Counted from the first letter of the stretch, positions 1 through 13,069 are shown. The stretch is DNA of 64,000 nt from Polytrichum commune (GCA_950295325.1 OX485804.1:27714001-27778000); one strand, 5' to 3'. Notes: generated by a model from the sequence alone, not told the origin. Numbers and translations: made by a program.

Positions 1-1250
1 GAAAACATGTGGTACAATGAGATTGGGCTATCAGTGGAAGGTTTGTATTGTACCCTACTCTCATGTCTACATCACAAACTCGGCCACCAACTTGACCAAC
101 AAACTCCTCAAAGAAAACACCAAATATGTTAGATTATGAGTGCACATTGTAAGTATTGTGCATTTGAGAGTGCATAAATATGTATTGGTTGTTGAGAAGA
201 ATATGCCTATGAAGTATCTTTGAGTGCATTAGAAATTGGTAAATGTAACATTTCCTCAATCTTATCATCACTCGGTAGGATCTATGCAACATACATGCCC
301 ATGGTTCCAACTCTCCCCTTTAAAATAATTGTTCCCAAACACCTTCTAATGCTTCTAATACATTGACTTGTTTATTTTGTTTTAAAAAATTCACAATGAG
401 AAGTAACATGCTTGGAAATACAATATCAAGAGGAATCCATTGATACCCAACCTCGTGTTTAAATTATAAGTTTTTTAATCTTGTCAAAAAAAATTCAAAA
501 TTGATTAGAAGGATTCGTTTTGGAACCATGGGTCGTGATCTAGACAACCTACAAGTTTATTTCACCTCTAGGATAACTTATGAACTACCTTAGAATTCAT
601 AGTTCAGAAAATGCCTATAATACAAAAAACTTATTCAATACGTTTAGTACACTAAATAATCCCATTAGTGTGGTTGCACATTTGAATCTATAAATAATCA
701 ACGTGGGCTATTGTATTTGTCTACTTGTGGTGGAAATAAGGTCGGTATAAGACCCCCCGGGATCTTCCCCTAATATGGGTATGAGACTCCCAATCAACAC
801 TTTACGTAATATAGAATAATCTTCTTACATAGAAAATAACATGTAACAAAATAATCATCCACATCACTTTCTTATAAACACAATCCACGTGACCCACACT
901 AGTTGTAAACGAAGGATTTGGCGTGGGTTGAAATTTAAAGTGACCCACATTAATTTTAACAATGAACTAGTACGAGCTCTAGGGAGTTGTTGTGGCTCAC
1001 ACTAATAGGACCATTTACCATAGTTTCAAGCTTAGTTCTCTACACGACGTCCTTTTCCCATCCTTTACAAGTGCTACGCATTAATTTAATAATTTAAACA
1101 AGGAGTCATTCATCCCCACAAAAAACGCCGCAAGTGTAAAAAGAGCGAGCATGTGTAATAGTGTCAATCCTATATACAATCCTTCAAGGCTACCATACAT
1201 ATAGGATTTTGAGTACATAAACTCATCTACTGGAAAGGTGAAATAATGAA
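1..1250. other. Gene-free left flank with dispersed repeat remnants
   Basis: I see no coding exon here. From about 700 to 1070 there is AT-rich sequence built of phrases such as gacccacattaa and gtgggttgaaa that recur around 44,330-44,600 in an intron of the 3-hydroxyisobutyrate dehydrogenase gene. Both are probably old copies of one dispersed element. The remainder has no structure I recognise. Confidence 0.4.
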
Positions 1251-1254
1251 AGAA

Positions 1255-1904
1255 CTACACCGTTTATGCTATTAAGTGTCACATGTGTAATAGTGTCACT
1301 CACCTATATTGAGGCGTGCCCTAGGTTGCACTAATGATCAACAACTTCATCATTAGTGTCACCTTCATGACACTTGGCATTCAACTGCAGTTACTAATAT
1401 CTTGGCATGAATACATTCAATGATAATATGAGGTGTGTGCCTATGTTACATAATGGTCTACAAGTTAACTGAAGTGGACACAAATGACACTTGACATTAG
1501 CATGCTCGACTTCTTCTTGCATACTAAAATGTAAACACATGACATTTGCCATTAGTAAGATCGATAATATCTTCCCCTTGCATGCTAGAACAGAAATTTG
1601 TCATCTCAAATATCCCAACGTGGTCAGCAAAATATCATAACGTAAATACATTTTGACTTGAAAAGAAATACTTATGTTGACAATTAGTATCATATTGGCA
1701 ACTAACAGAGGTGACACTCTGAGACCTCTAAGGATCTAATTTAGGGTCTTCGCAAATAGTGTATGTGACACTTTGAGACATCTAGGCATTTAATTCAACG
1801 TCCTCTCAATTAATGTATGTGACACTTCGAAACCTCTAGGCATCTAATTCAAGGTCTTCGCAAATAGTATACGTGACACTAGATACCATAAACGGTGTAG
1901 TAGT
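1255..1904. mobile_element. Non-autonomous TIR element, CTACACCGTTTATG family, copy 1
   Basis: The two ends are inverted copies: ctacaccgtttatg at the left and cataaacggtgtag at the right, followed inwards by a shared gtgtcac. The interior encodes nothing recognisable. Near the right end a unit of about 50-60 bp (gtgacact, gagacctcta, a taatttag/taattca motif, ggtcttcgcaa) is repeated three times, at about 1711, 1768 and 1818. A longer diverged copy lies in reverse orientation at about 41,655-42,630. The termini resemble those of the CTACACTAAATAT family in this window; a CACTA-type origin is possible but no clear 3-bp target duplication was found. Confidence 0.6.
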
Positions 1905-2379
1905 ATATAACTTGGTTGTTAGAATTCCTAGACACTTGACTCCAAGAATGACGTTAGTAAACCCAAAAATAGTCTAGTTGGGGGGGGGGGTGCAATTGAA
2001 AATGTATTGATCCTCAACCTATAGAGGACATGCTTTTACTAGAATTGCTTCATCCATGATGGATAAGCTTACCGATCTACTATCTACGGAATTGTTTGTT
2101 GGACGGAGAGCCTACGTCAACGGATGTACGTAATCATCTAGATGGATAATAACGGATGTACGTTTTCATCTGGATGGATAATGGGAAGATAAAACAAACA
2201 TGCGGGGCACGCTCCAAAATGCACTTTGCAAGTCACCCACCAAAATGGAAAGCTCAAAATTGCATCAAATGCATTAAGAATCGAGCCCCCCCTTTCATCA
2301 TTCCATGAACAGCCAGCAATCAGATTCCCCTAACAAGCGACGATTCTTTATAACTCGGTTCATCTAAGGTAGATGGGTC

Positions 2380-2700
2380 TTAAATGGTTAGCTTTCTTTT
2401 CCAACTAGCCCACTTCTCCTAGTATGAGATGGTTGGCAAATCCATATATATCAAGGTGGTAGGCACTTTTCCTTATGATTTTTGGAGCTCAGATGAATAT
2501 CTATTCATAACTGAAGTGAAATTTATTGTGCTCATTAAATGGTCATGTGTGTTTTCCAATTATGTGGACGGTTGAGTTTAAAATGGTTAACATGTTTTGA
2601 GCAAGTAGTTTAACCTCTTTTGAATACGTTCTTTATTGTTGTCCACTCTTGAAATCACACATAACCGCATATGTGTCCGATTAAGATTAGCACCGTAGAG
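2380..2700 (-). repeat. Dispersed repeat H, reverse copy
   Basis: This is the same order of phrases as 33,585-33,925: gatgggtctt, cccacttctcct, ggagctcaga, attatgt, cttttgaa and accgcata. It is the reverse complement of the copies at 13,070 and 15,890. No ends or coding capacity are recognisable. Confidence 0.55.
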
Positions 2701-3302
2701 TGATACCTCCATTTTGACACAAAATGTTTATTCCCCCCTCAAATTTTGCCACGTGTCATGTTCACATTCACAGATAGATAGATAGAAACTCCAACCCCTT
2801 TTTACAAGGGGCCGGCGTGAATAAAGTGTCCGTTCATAATGCCAATGACCCGATGCCCACCGGACAAGGGGACATTGGGACAAATAGTTCACATTCACAA
2901 TGATCACTTGTATTTGACATGGGAACCACATTTCGGTGCATGTGAAGATGAAATAGGGAGCCCTCTATGGTAAATGAATTATGCACGTCTACCTAATGCA
3001 CACTTATCAACTATGTAACAATCATTGCTTCAAGCTTTCATCATTGGTGACCCTTGGAGTGATGATTAAGTTGAGGTAGACGTGTCTACCTCACTACATT
3101 AATAATTTGACACTTCAATTTGAGTGGTATGTAATTAGGTGCGGATGTAAGAATGAACATGCAATAAATACAATTGTTTTGAAGATATTTGGATTGCATG
3201 CTCCCAATAATATGCTACCATTCTAATCATAATTTCAACAATCGACATGATATATTGTTTTATGGCTTTTATGCTGGATGGATGAGAAGTACACTCATAT
3301 GC

Positions 3303-3304
<2 letters not shown>

Positions 3305-3343
<39 letters not shown>
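3305..3343. repeat. (TC)n microsatellite
   Basis: An uninterrupted run of about 19 CT dinucleotides, directly after a remnant of the gagggaattatcgtatacg element (tggatgagaagtacactcatat). Confidence 0.95.
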
Positions 3344-3345
<2 letters not shown>

Positions 3346-4232
3346 CTAATATGTGCAATTAGGTTGCCTTCATGATTAGGTTGCCTATTTACCTATGCAA
3401 GTTGCCTTGGGTCAAAACCAAATTACAAAAACTTATAACTATGTTCATTCATCCATATAGTAACTACAATAAAACTAAACTTTGGTTTTTATCATTGTGG
3501 TAACAAATATGCAAATCGATGTGGAATGTTGGTAAATTAGCATGGGGCAACCAAAATTCACATATCAATGTAACTTGTCAACATTGTAATACTCATCGCT
3601 TCAAGCCTTCATCATCAATGACCCTCGTAGTGATGATTAATACCAAGTTCACACCAAGGTTAGTCGTTGTTCATCGGCAACAAGATGAGCTCCTCTTGAA
3701 AGAGAAAATCCGTCTCTTTCCAGCATCTACGTACTGCTACCAGAAAGGATTTTTCGTCCTACTCACAATAACCTCACTAGATGTAAGATAATCCACTTTC
3801 GCTCATTCACTTCATTGCATACAAGACAAAAACTCTTATCAAGATGGAAACCCTCCCACTGATGTTGGCTAGTGGATGGTCCTAATGTGGACATGGTATA
3901 AGTTATGACTGTGTCATTGATTATGTGCTAGGTAAAGTAGGTAACTTTAAAAGTACAAACCACTGATTTCAATGCACCTTCCAAGATTGATCTCCATTAG
4001 TATTGTTCACGCGATACACTTCGCTAAGGCCTTCGCCACTTTGGTTCCCAACACATGGATGCATGGCAAAGAGCATGTGCACATGTTCCATTTTTTGTAT
4101 GCTGCTTTCACCATGTTCACCAGTTCCGAACTCCGTGGAGATAAGTGAAAGTGAAGCTTACGCCTTCATGTGCGAGGTCGAATTGAGTAAAGTGATGGTG
4201 CAGTAAATATTGTAACTTGCAACTTATTACTG

Positions 4233-4816
4233 TTGCACCTCTCAACCGTTTCACGAGAGCTGGATCACGAGACCGAGAACAGTGTAGGCCGGTTGGATTT
4301 TGTAAAAGCAAGGAACGCTGCTGCAACGCCACGAGGCAGTCTTGAGTATTTAGGAGTTCACATTGATCATCATTCAACCCTCATCAATCCATTCGTGGTC
4401 TCTCAGTGCTCCGAAAGTTCTGATCCGCATCCCTGCTGCAGACTGAACTCAACGAGAAGAGGGCCATCTCATTTGCTTATCTTTCCACCTTCAACTCTCG
4501 ATCTACTCACTCTGCTCCTCTCCAATATCCCCTGCCCTGCCTTGCCCTTATTTCAATTCCAAACAGATCATCCGCTACGGTCATCATCATCCCGTAGCTT
4601 TGTGATTAGTGAATCCATGCTCATTTTTGAATCCGATCTGTCGGAGGTAATGGTTTGTTGACCTGGGGGTCAGGATCAGCAAGCAGGCACATTTTTTCTG
4701 GTTTTTATTTTATTTTAATGTGAGATCCCATTAGAGGTCGCTCGCTTGGGATTGATAGTCGATTTGTACGTAGTGGGAGCTGCTTGAAGGGTCCTCGATC
4801 AACTACTGCTGCAGAG
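4233..4816 (+). promoter_or_regulatory. Probable promoter / 5' leader of the WAT1-related gene
   Basis: This sequence lies directly upstream of the first WAT1-family exon and is richer in C and CT tracts than the flanking DNA. It contains a 142-codon open frame (4233-4661) with low-complexity Ser/Leu/Pro composition and no family resemblance, which I take to be chance or leader sequence rather than a gene. No convincing TATA box was found. Confidence 0.3.
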
Positions 4817-7800
4817 ATGAAGGCCGACGTCGGGTTGTTATCAGCCGATTCTGGTCGAGAGCTCCTTCTCCCTACCCGGTCTCCATCGGTGCGGGTGGGG
4901 AATGGGTACAGCGTGCGAGCTGTGCACTGCACTCTAGCTTTGGTGCAGCTGGGATATGCCGGCTATCAGATTCTCACCCGAGTGGCCCTTGTCAATGGCA
5001 TCGATCCCTTCGCCTTCTCCATCTATCGAAACATTCTTGCCTTCCTGCTGCTGGGGCCTGTGGCTTTCTTCGTTGAAAGGTATTACAACAGTTTTTACTT
5101 TATTTTCTTCTCTTACCTTCCTCTTCTCAAGATTATCTTCAATATAATGTATCTATGTCTGCTTTCCTCGCTCTTTTTGGCATTCTACACCTGCTGGGTT
5201 TAATTTCATCACTTTGCTGGTGCACGCTGGACAACTTGATCCATGCAGTATTAGATTGAAAGAGTGAGATGAGAAAGTGATAAAATGAGGCATAATTGTG
5301 AAAGCTGAATGTGCAATATTGACAGACATGGATTCATATCGAAAGATGGAGTTTCAATATAACGAATCCCTGCCTGCCTGCCTTGCTTTGTCCAGCTTCA
5401 CCCAAGTTTGTAGCTTAGATTGGCTGTAATGTACCGCGTAACACCTATTTTCAGCAACTTGAGTTGGCACTGAGATGGACGATCAGGTGAGTTAGTTGCT
5501 TAGCGTGAATCTGGATTAGAGTCGAGAGTGTGGTGGTTGCTTCTTATGGTCCTCACTCTGTCCCGAGGTAGGCTTGGCAGGTTTTATCACTCCGTGGTTG
5601 TACGCGCAGCTTGATCTCTGCAGTGTTATTCTTAGAGAATGAGAATTGTATGTTACTCATTTTCAGTAAGTAGACTTTTGGCACCGCCGAAAGGAACCGG
5701 AGTGAGTTAGTTGGATTGAAGGCAGTGAGGCTCGCAGTACAAATATGGCGGTGCTTCTAATGGTCCTTACCCTGTCTTGGGGCCTGGCAGGCTTCATGTG
5801 TCAATGATGTCCAGCTAATACTTGGCACGGTGGATCGTAGATCTGGGAAAGAGATCCGTGGTTGGTTGGTCGATATCAGCTTTGCCTGTGTCAGCTTAGC
5901 GAACATTATTGTGTCCTCAATTTTGAACTTTGTGGTTTAGTGGTATATATGTTATCCTTGTTTTTTTTGGTAATTATGATCGAATTAGAATACACTGCAA
6001 TTGTATCAGTTTCATCTATTTCGACTGTTCCATTCGAGTGCTTATTTACTACATGTGCGATGAGATATGTTGCCTTCCAAAATAGTTATATCAAAGTGAT
6101 CCACCTCCCTAATCACCAAAAATTGCATATGATTTGCGTCCTCATCTTCTCCGTGGAAAGCAAGGGTTATTACTGGAGCCTCAAGAATCTATTTCTAATC
6201 CACTTTCAGTCAAAGTTTCTGATAACTTGATGAATTGATTTGTCCCAATTCCAGGTAGATGACCTTGGTTGCAATGTTTTGAACGTGTGCAGGAATGTGA
6301 GGCCTAAAATGACGCTCAAAGTCTTAGTGGGATTGAATATGCTCTCTCTCACATCGTAAGCACTCGCACCCCTTGCCTCTCTTACTGCCAAGTTCTTGTA
6401 TTGGGAAGATCAACTGCCTGAAAATATGAACCTATCGAGTCCCATCAATCAATCGGGGAGTGAATTGTGATGATTTTGGTGGCGGTCATCCTTGCTGAGT
6501 AAAAAAAATAAAATCTTGCCTTTTTTTTCCCCTGTGCAGAATTGTGGGCTGCCAGCAACTGTTTCTGTTCGGATTATCACTGACTACACCCATGTTCGCG
6601 GCTGTTGCGCAAAACATGATCCCTGTCTTCACCTTCCTTCTGGCGGTCGCCTTCGGGTATGAAAAGCATATCTCTTTCAGATTACTCCACCCAAGGGATC
6701 TTTAAGTTCTGTCCCAATATCTAGGAAGCTTGCAGATGTGCCACTTTCATCAATGGTATTATCTACTTAGTTCCTGGATACAGAGGTGATGAATTTCAGG
6801 AAACTTTCAACATATCCAAGAATGTGTATACTAATTTGCGGAAGGTGTATGCCTTGCATGCAGTGTAGGTTATACCTTCCATTTGGGGATGCTTTGTAAA
6901 AAAAATGGTTTCAAAATCTAGGGATCTGGTAGATGTATCATTCTAACCTGCAGTTGTATCATCTGCATATCATCTATACAGTCCCAGATATTGGAACAGA
7001 GAAATGAGGGACTTCAGGGCCCTGGTCCACTCTTTTGTTCCTCTAAAAATGACTCCGCTGCCAACACATTAAAGCAGTGTCTAGTTTTCGATAGGTGCAT
7101 GCCTTGTAGAAAGCAAAGGTGCCTTCCACTCTCGCATGGATTGTTAAAAGAATAGTCCCAAAATGCAGGATCGTTGTGGACGTACTATTATTACCAGCAA
7201 CACATCTATCTCTGTTCTACATAGAGAACAGAGATGAGTAATTAACAAGGCTCTTTCTACACATTTATGCGGAGTCGAGGATACATTTCCTCTGACTGGG
7301 GGTAAAGTATGCCTTCCATTTTGCGGATGGCCACTACAGTTCTTCACCTCTGTCTAAAAATCTATGCGGTGGTAGATGTGTCACTTCCACCAATGGAATT
7401 ATCTACCCCTACCTTGGGGTGCCGGACAGAGGTGATAACCCTTTGACAATGAGTACCCTTTCATCATATCAAAGCAGTGGGTGCATGCCTTGGAACAAAA
7501 GTCAAGCTTTCCGTGTGCGGATGGTTCCATGGCAACCACAGGGGTTCTGAAGTCCATCACATCTGTATCAATATGTAGAGTTATGGTAGACGTGTCATTT
7601 GCAGTAGTGGGACCATCTACCTCTGCCTTAGATACTAGACGGAGACGAGGAACTTCAGGGCCCTTGTGTTCCCTCCATGACACTGCGTGCACAGGGAACT
7701 ATGAGAATGACTCCTTTCCTAACATACCAAAGCAATGAATGGGTGCATGCCTAGAAAAATGATAATTCCATATTGCGTTACCATTGTGGATGGTTTCATA

Positions 7801-9769
7801 GCTAATTAACGTGTACCATGGGTGCAGGTCGGAGGAGGTAAACATCAGGAAGAGAGATGGTTTAGCAAAGATTATTGGGGCCTTGATTTGTATCAGTGGG
7901 GCCGTAACCATGACTGTGTACAAAGGGAGCGCAGTTTTGGAAGGTAGGGCGTTGGAGCCAGAAGTCAATTTCACACAACCTCTCCAAATCCTGCGCACAT
8001 ATCTCCACCCTCGTCTCTTAACCTCCAATGTAGACAGATACTTGGACGCTAAAATCGATAATCACGTGCTGGGAGGACTCATTTTCCTTGTTAACACTTT
8101 CTCTTGGGCCGTTTACCTCAATATTCAGGTGGGTTAATACTTCCAATTTCTCTTCACAAAGCCTCCTTAAACTGGTCACTCAATCATGTCGAAATTGTAT
8201 GGCCATTTCAACCCTGCAGACAATTTTGGCTGCTGGATTGGTCTGGGAATTATCTCGTCTGGTTTGTAATTGATTGCGAATCATGGATTGGTGTTTTAGA
8301 ATTGGAGGTGTAAGATTAAATTTAATATTATCTTTTTTCTTTATATCATCACAGAGGCCCTCCCAATTGTGATGCAGGTTATTGAACCTAGGATGGTGTC
8401 TATATCCTGAGCACATAAATCAACCTCATGTATCACTCAATTAACAAGTGTCTGGTTAAGAGGAGTGACCACGTTCCTTGTACTTTGTTTAGACAGGAAG
8501 TGGATATGTTTGTATTCATCACGTGAAGCTGCTGAGAATTTAGGGTTTTGACACATAACTTACATTTTTGGGTATTTGAATTGGTGCAGCGACCAATAAT
8601 GCGTGTATACCCGGCGCTCTTGTCTGTGACCAGCTTCACATACATGTTCGGTTTCATTCAGCTGTCAATTATAGGCTTCATCTGTGAGGGATCGGTGCTT
8701 ATTTCCAAAATGCATCTGACAGCCTGGGACCAACTTGTTGCTGTTGTTTACACGGTGAGGAGTCGAAACTTGAGCAAAACTGCAGTGCATGTGATCGAAT
8801 GAATTCAACTGGGAAGGCAATTCTGATTTGGAAAATTGCAGGACCTTTCATCAGGAATTTCTATTTTTCTGTGGTGTGCACTTCGAGGCTTTCAGGTTGC
8901 TAATCAATGTCCATGTTAATGTTTTGTGCAGGGAGTCATAGCTTCATGTCTCTGTCTTTCACTTCAGTCTTGGTCTGTGCAAAAGGTGGGCGCTTTCATT
9001 GTGTCCCTCTACATGCCGGTTCAGATGCTCATGGTGGCTGCCATGGCTATTGTTATACTCGGCGATGCTCTCTACCTTGGAACGTAAGTCGATCGCCCTC
9101 ACTCTCCCTCTTCTCTTATCCCCTTGTCACACCCTACTTGAGCTCAAGCTCTAACTTGCAATCTTGGTAGGCTAAGGTAAAAGAAATTGAGCCTTTGTAT
9201 GTCCCCACTTTCTTGGATATTAACTTGAATCTGTACAATTTTGAAGTCCAATGTACACATGTCTAAACTTGAAGCTGGAAAAAAAATCCAAAGCAAGCAG
9301 AGGCCAAAGCATTTGCACAAAGTCCATAAGGATTTAGATTGCCACACAACTATGAGTCAAATCTCTAGCTTGCAAGGTTGGTGGGCCAAGCTCGAAGTAT
9401 TTACGAGCCCTTCCGTGTGGCGAAAGTCGAGCACCACTTTTCTGAGATTGGTGTTTTGCAAGACTGTATTTGTAAGATCCTCTCAGAGTGGGTACCTCCC
9501 TAGATGTGATGTACCGATTTTACAATCAATCTCAGGATCCGCTGAAAATTGCTATGACGGTGGCTGATGATGAGGATGTTGAAATGTTCAGGTTGCTGGG
9601 AGCCATATCAATTGTAGGAGGTTTCTACTTGGTGATTTACGGGCAGAGGATCGAGAGACGCAGGAAACGTGCAGCATTAGAGGCGGCAATGATGGAGCCA
9701 AGCCTCGTCAAAGTGGATATTGGGACCGACGAGAAGTTGATAGACTTAAAACACCCCCTCCTTTCCTAG
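4817..9769 (+). CDS. WAT1-related / EamA-type membrane transporter (7 exons)
   Basis: This is a plant drug/metabolite-transporter protein of the WAT1/UMAMIT (nodulin MtN21-like) family: about ten transmembrane helices in two EamA domains, exporting small metabolites, amino acids or auxin across the plasma or vacuolar membrane. Coding exons are 4817-5079, 6293-6355, 6540-6656, 7828-8128, 8590-8754, 8932-9083 and 9592-9769. All junctions are GT-AG and phases match, giving 412 residues, normal for the family. Recognisable signatures are YAGYQILTRVAL (helix 1), PFAFSIYRN, LTTPMFAAVAQNMIP (helix 4), AGAVTMTVYKG style exon 4, PALLSVTSF, and the closing LGAISIVGGFYLVIYG. The C-tail is basic then acidic. 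An in-frame upstream ATG at 4784 would add 11 residues; 4817 begins MKADVGLL. The transported substrate cannot be read from sequence. Confidence 0.93.
6690..7760. repeat. Degenerate tandem repeat filling intron 3 of the WAT1-related gene
   Basis: The intron (6657-7827) consists largely of about five diverged units of roughly 190-270 bp. Recurring landmarks in order are gcatgccttg, ccttccatttgcgga or variants, tctagg..tggtagatgtgtc, tatctac, a ctggg..cagag block, and aaagcagtg. Landmark gcatgcctt occurs at about 6,858, 7,098, 7,482 and 7,747. No open frame is conserved among the units, so this looks like an expanding intronic satellite rather than duplicated exons. Confidence 0.6.
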
Positions 9770-9786
9770 ATGACCTCCTCCCAATG

Positions 9787-9792
9787 AATAAA
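9787..9792 (+). terminator. Polyadenylation signal AATAAA
   Basis: An exact AATAAA lies 18 bases after the TAG stop of the WAT1-related gene. Its position fits a near-upstream element, though plant signals are loose. Confidence 0.4.
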
Positions 9793-10636
9793 CTTTGAAT
9801 CCAGCTCAATGAAGCCATAGTTTAGATTATTACATGAGCCTGCTGTAAAAGGCAGATCAATTTTGCACTTATATGATTTTGAGTCTCTAGAATTGACAGG
9901 GACTTCCAATTTCCCAATTATAAGATAAGATAGATTAGGAACAGTTTTGGTCTGCTAAATAAATCCGCTGAAGCTGGGTACTGAGTTCTGCAGACTCCTG
10001 TACACTAGTATACGATATACTCCCAACTAAAAAACCACAAATATATACTGTCAATGTTTTCTTCGTCAAAGTTGGGCTTGATGATTTGGGTTTGCAGACT
10101 TTCTTTGAGAAACATCAAAGCACGCTGATGGTCCCTCACCCGACCCTACCAAACAGTGCGGGTGTTGTATAATAACGTGGGCTTCGAATCAGTGCTTTTT
10201 GTTGTCTCTGTCTGTAGGACAGAGACTATGCATCAACTTCTATGTTTTAAGAGCAAATTTCCTAACTACTTCATGGTCACACTTGGACGTTACGTGTCCC
10301 TTCTATTTTTGGTCCAGTTGATTTAACATGGATGATGCAAGCTTGGATACCTTGCGCAACTAACCAACTAATTCAACTATTAGTTAACTAGTTGCCTTTC
10401 GTAACTATAGTTGATCGTGATTGAACCTGTCAAAAAAAATTAGTTAATTATAGTTATATATCTAGTTGACTATAGTTGGTCCCTAGAATGTATTGAAAAA
10501 AATCTAATTGACTATAATTGATTATAGATACAACAAATAGCCATGGACTGGCATGAGCAAAGTGTACAGCTACAATTGTATTCTTTCATAAGAGGACAGA
10601 GCCTGACGGTTCTACTGTTTTCTTGTTAAAACCTCT

Positions 10637-10738
10637 GGCCTGTTTGGTTGGCGTTGGTCTATTTGCTTTCTATTTCCAAAAATACGAATTGAAAATAAAA
10701 CCTCGGGTTTGTCTCCTGGTTTCCCCGCCCAAACAGGC
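10637..10738. repeat. Short inverted-repeat (MITE-like) unit
   Basis: GCCTGTTTGG at the left and CCAAACAGGC at the right form a perfect 10-bp terminal inverted repeat about 100 bp apart. Such termini are common on small plant hAT and PIF derivatives. The target duplication is unclear, so the class is not assigned. Confidence 0.4.
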
Positions 10739-11794
10739 TGTCTGTGCTCGGCAAGTTTTCCTCCAAGGATCCTCTGCGGCGGCTAGTTGCCAGCTACTCA
10801 TAATCAACATATTGTGCACGACCGGGGGAGTTCATCGAAATTTTCTGTCTGTCTTTGTCGGGCGGGTCGCCTTTGTGTTCTCCTCCTGTCAGAGTTAAAT
10901 TGCTCTGAGCGGGTGGTGAATGAATCACCCGCTCCACAAGGGGGATTTACAACATTCCTCTTGGCACAGTTCCCTCTTGTGCGTGGGAAACATTTTAAGG
11001 ATTCCCTTCACAAGGGCGGAATGTTCACAGTGGGAAAACCATCACTGTTCACATGCGGGAATTTCCCAAATGCTCCTTGTGTCTCCTCGATGTCCATTGT
11101 GCTCACATTCGCTGTCTACACGATCAGATTTGCACCTGGAGCCTCAGCTCCTCAAGCAAACTACAGTTTGAATCTATTCAAGCTCAACTGGAGCCACCTG
11201 GAGAGGAAGATACGCCACTATTCCCTACACTGCAATTTAGAACACTGCATTGAGTATTCGAGCTCCTGCACGCGAACTATGAATGCAACCGTGACAAACA
11301 TTATCACAAACTCACTCAAGTTGAAACCAAATTCCTCATGTTTAGTTCTTTTGGCGCTGGCTAGGTTGGCCTCCTGTCTCAAAGAGGAAGGAAGGGAAAA
11401 AAAAAAAATTCCTCATGTTTGCAATCATCGCTCAGCTATGTCATTCTGAAAAGGCAAGTCAATAATTCGTCTCATGTGGAGACCACATATGTTTGAAAAG
11501 TAGATCAAGGTAAAAAAAAAATTGCTGGTTTTGAAACGGAGTTCGGTAGATCAAGGTAAAAGAATTTTGGTCTGAACATGTGTTTACCTTGAGCAGCTAC
11601 GTTGGTTGCAAGGTTGGTCCTTCTCTTATTGGGGAGCATTATGTCTTCAACTTTGATCCAAGTAAGGCTTCATTTCTTATTGGAGTTGAAAATGGACGTT
11701 TGAGGTATCAATTGGCATCATTAGTGCCAAGTTGATCGGTTGATGTCCCATAACCATGTACCCATGAGGCACGGTGATTAGTGCTGAGTTGATC

Positions 11795-12040
11795 GGCCGG
11801 GGATTCGTGGCACTCAAGTAAAATCATCTGTGCGGATGAAAAAAACACAGGAATCATCTAAATGGCTATTTTTGGGCAATCTGATTCCGGAAATAGAGTC
11901 AAAGGCCCCGAATTAGTCTAGTGACGTCACATTTGAATCAATCAACCCTCAACCCCATAGGGGGGCTTTTTTTATTGGAGCCACTTCATCCACGATATCT
12001 TGGATGGATGATTTTACTTGAGTGCCACGAATCCCCAGCC
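11795..12040. mobile_element. MULE-like MITE with 9-bp target duplication
   Basis: A 246-bp element with terminal inverted repeats of about 34 bp: GGCCGGGGATTCGTGGCA at the left, and the reverse complement reads GGCTGGGGATTCGTGGCA at the right, continuing CTCAAGTAAAATCATC on both. It is flanked by identical 9-bp sequences GAGTTGATC (11,786-11,794 and 12,041-12,049). Nine-base duplications are typical of Mutator-like elements. The interior is non-coding. The near-identical arms suggest a fairly recent insertion. Confidence 0.8.
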
Positions 12041-12879
12041 GAGTTGATCAGTTATGTCCCATAACAAACTTGAGGAGGCAGATGACTCACCGTCTACGTA
12101 CATGGCTCATCATCGCTCTCGTCTTGACTGTTATATACACCGTTTTGTCTAATTAAAGTCGAGGCATTTATTTCTAGCTGATAAAATAAGAGAGTTGCAT
12201 TTGTTTAGGAGGAGTAATAGCAGGGAATTCTTTTTCTTGTGGAGAGAAACAAACTCCAAAGAGAATGCCATTTTTTATTTTTATTTTTATTTTTTCTCAT
12301 GAATATAAAAATTGCAATAAAGTTAGGGTACCACATGGTCAGTCTATAGGTTAACTCATAACAACTCATCTGAATGCTAATGCTTGGCTATAATAGTTGT
12401 CAAAAACTCTTTTGAAGGTAATCAATCACAACCCGACACCACATAAACCTTCATTTTTTTCACCTACAACATATAAATCTCATTCATTTCAACATAACAT
12501 GACCCTAGTGAGTGGTTAAATGAACCTGATTGACATGGATGCCTCAACCTTAGTGTAGGTTACCATTCCAAGTTTCGTGTTGCTATAACTTTTTACCGAC
12601 ATTATGGGTTTTTTACCAACCAACTAATTTATACTCTATTCTTCGATGTGCATACTAATTACTTTTGTTATGTGGGTACAAATGATACTGATTAAAATGT
12701 TATAGCATTGCGTAACTCCAAGTGGTAACCCACACTAATTTAGACAGAATAGTGTAGTTTATTTAACCTCGCAGTTATGGTCACCAGCCAATGGGAGTTG
12801 TCGACAGTGGCTCCAGCTGCACTATGAAAAACCTGGGAGGAGTCCTTTTAGGATAATAATAATACTAATACTAATAACA

Positions 12880-12903
12880 ATTATTATTATTATTATTATT
12901 ATT
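12880..12903. repeat. (ATT)n microsatellite
   Basis: About eight ATT units, preceded by an imperfect AAT/ATAATA stretch from 12,852. Confidence 0.9.
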
Positions 12904-13069
12904 ACAGGTGGAAGCACACTGTTATTAAAACGTGGCATTAGGCAAAAAGCGGTCAAGATAATGTCAGATGGAGAAGGGCGTTAAACATGGGAACGCCAAC
13001 ATGATCCCTGCTCTTTGCTTATGACCATGGTTCCTTAGGATGTTGGATGTGTCTAAATCCAACATAGCA

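Larger units (their letters stand above)
1990..4200. other. Gene-free interval with repeat fragments
   Basis: There are no supportable exons. A ten-base G run sits at 1981-1990. The stretch at 2,010-2,080 resembles the interior of the MULE-like element at 11,795 (tcctcaacc, cttcatccatgat). 2,380-2,700 is a reverse copy of the ggttaggtgtgga dispersed repeat. 3,120-3,300 is a forward copy, ending in a remnant of the gagggaattatcgtatacg element and a long TC microsatellite. Short open frames here have no family resemblance I can see. Confidence 0.4.

Noticed and set aside
4233-4661. 142-codon open frame upstream of the transporter
   Set aside because: Low-complexity and without homology I can recognise; it sits where the promoter or leader should be.
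10787-11449. 220-codon open frame
   Set aside because: No recognisable family, overlapping open frames in other phases of similar length, and composition like the flanking DNA. Considered chance.
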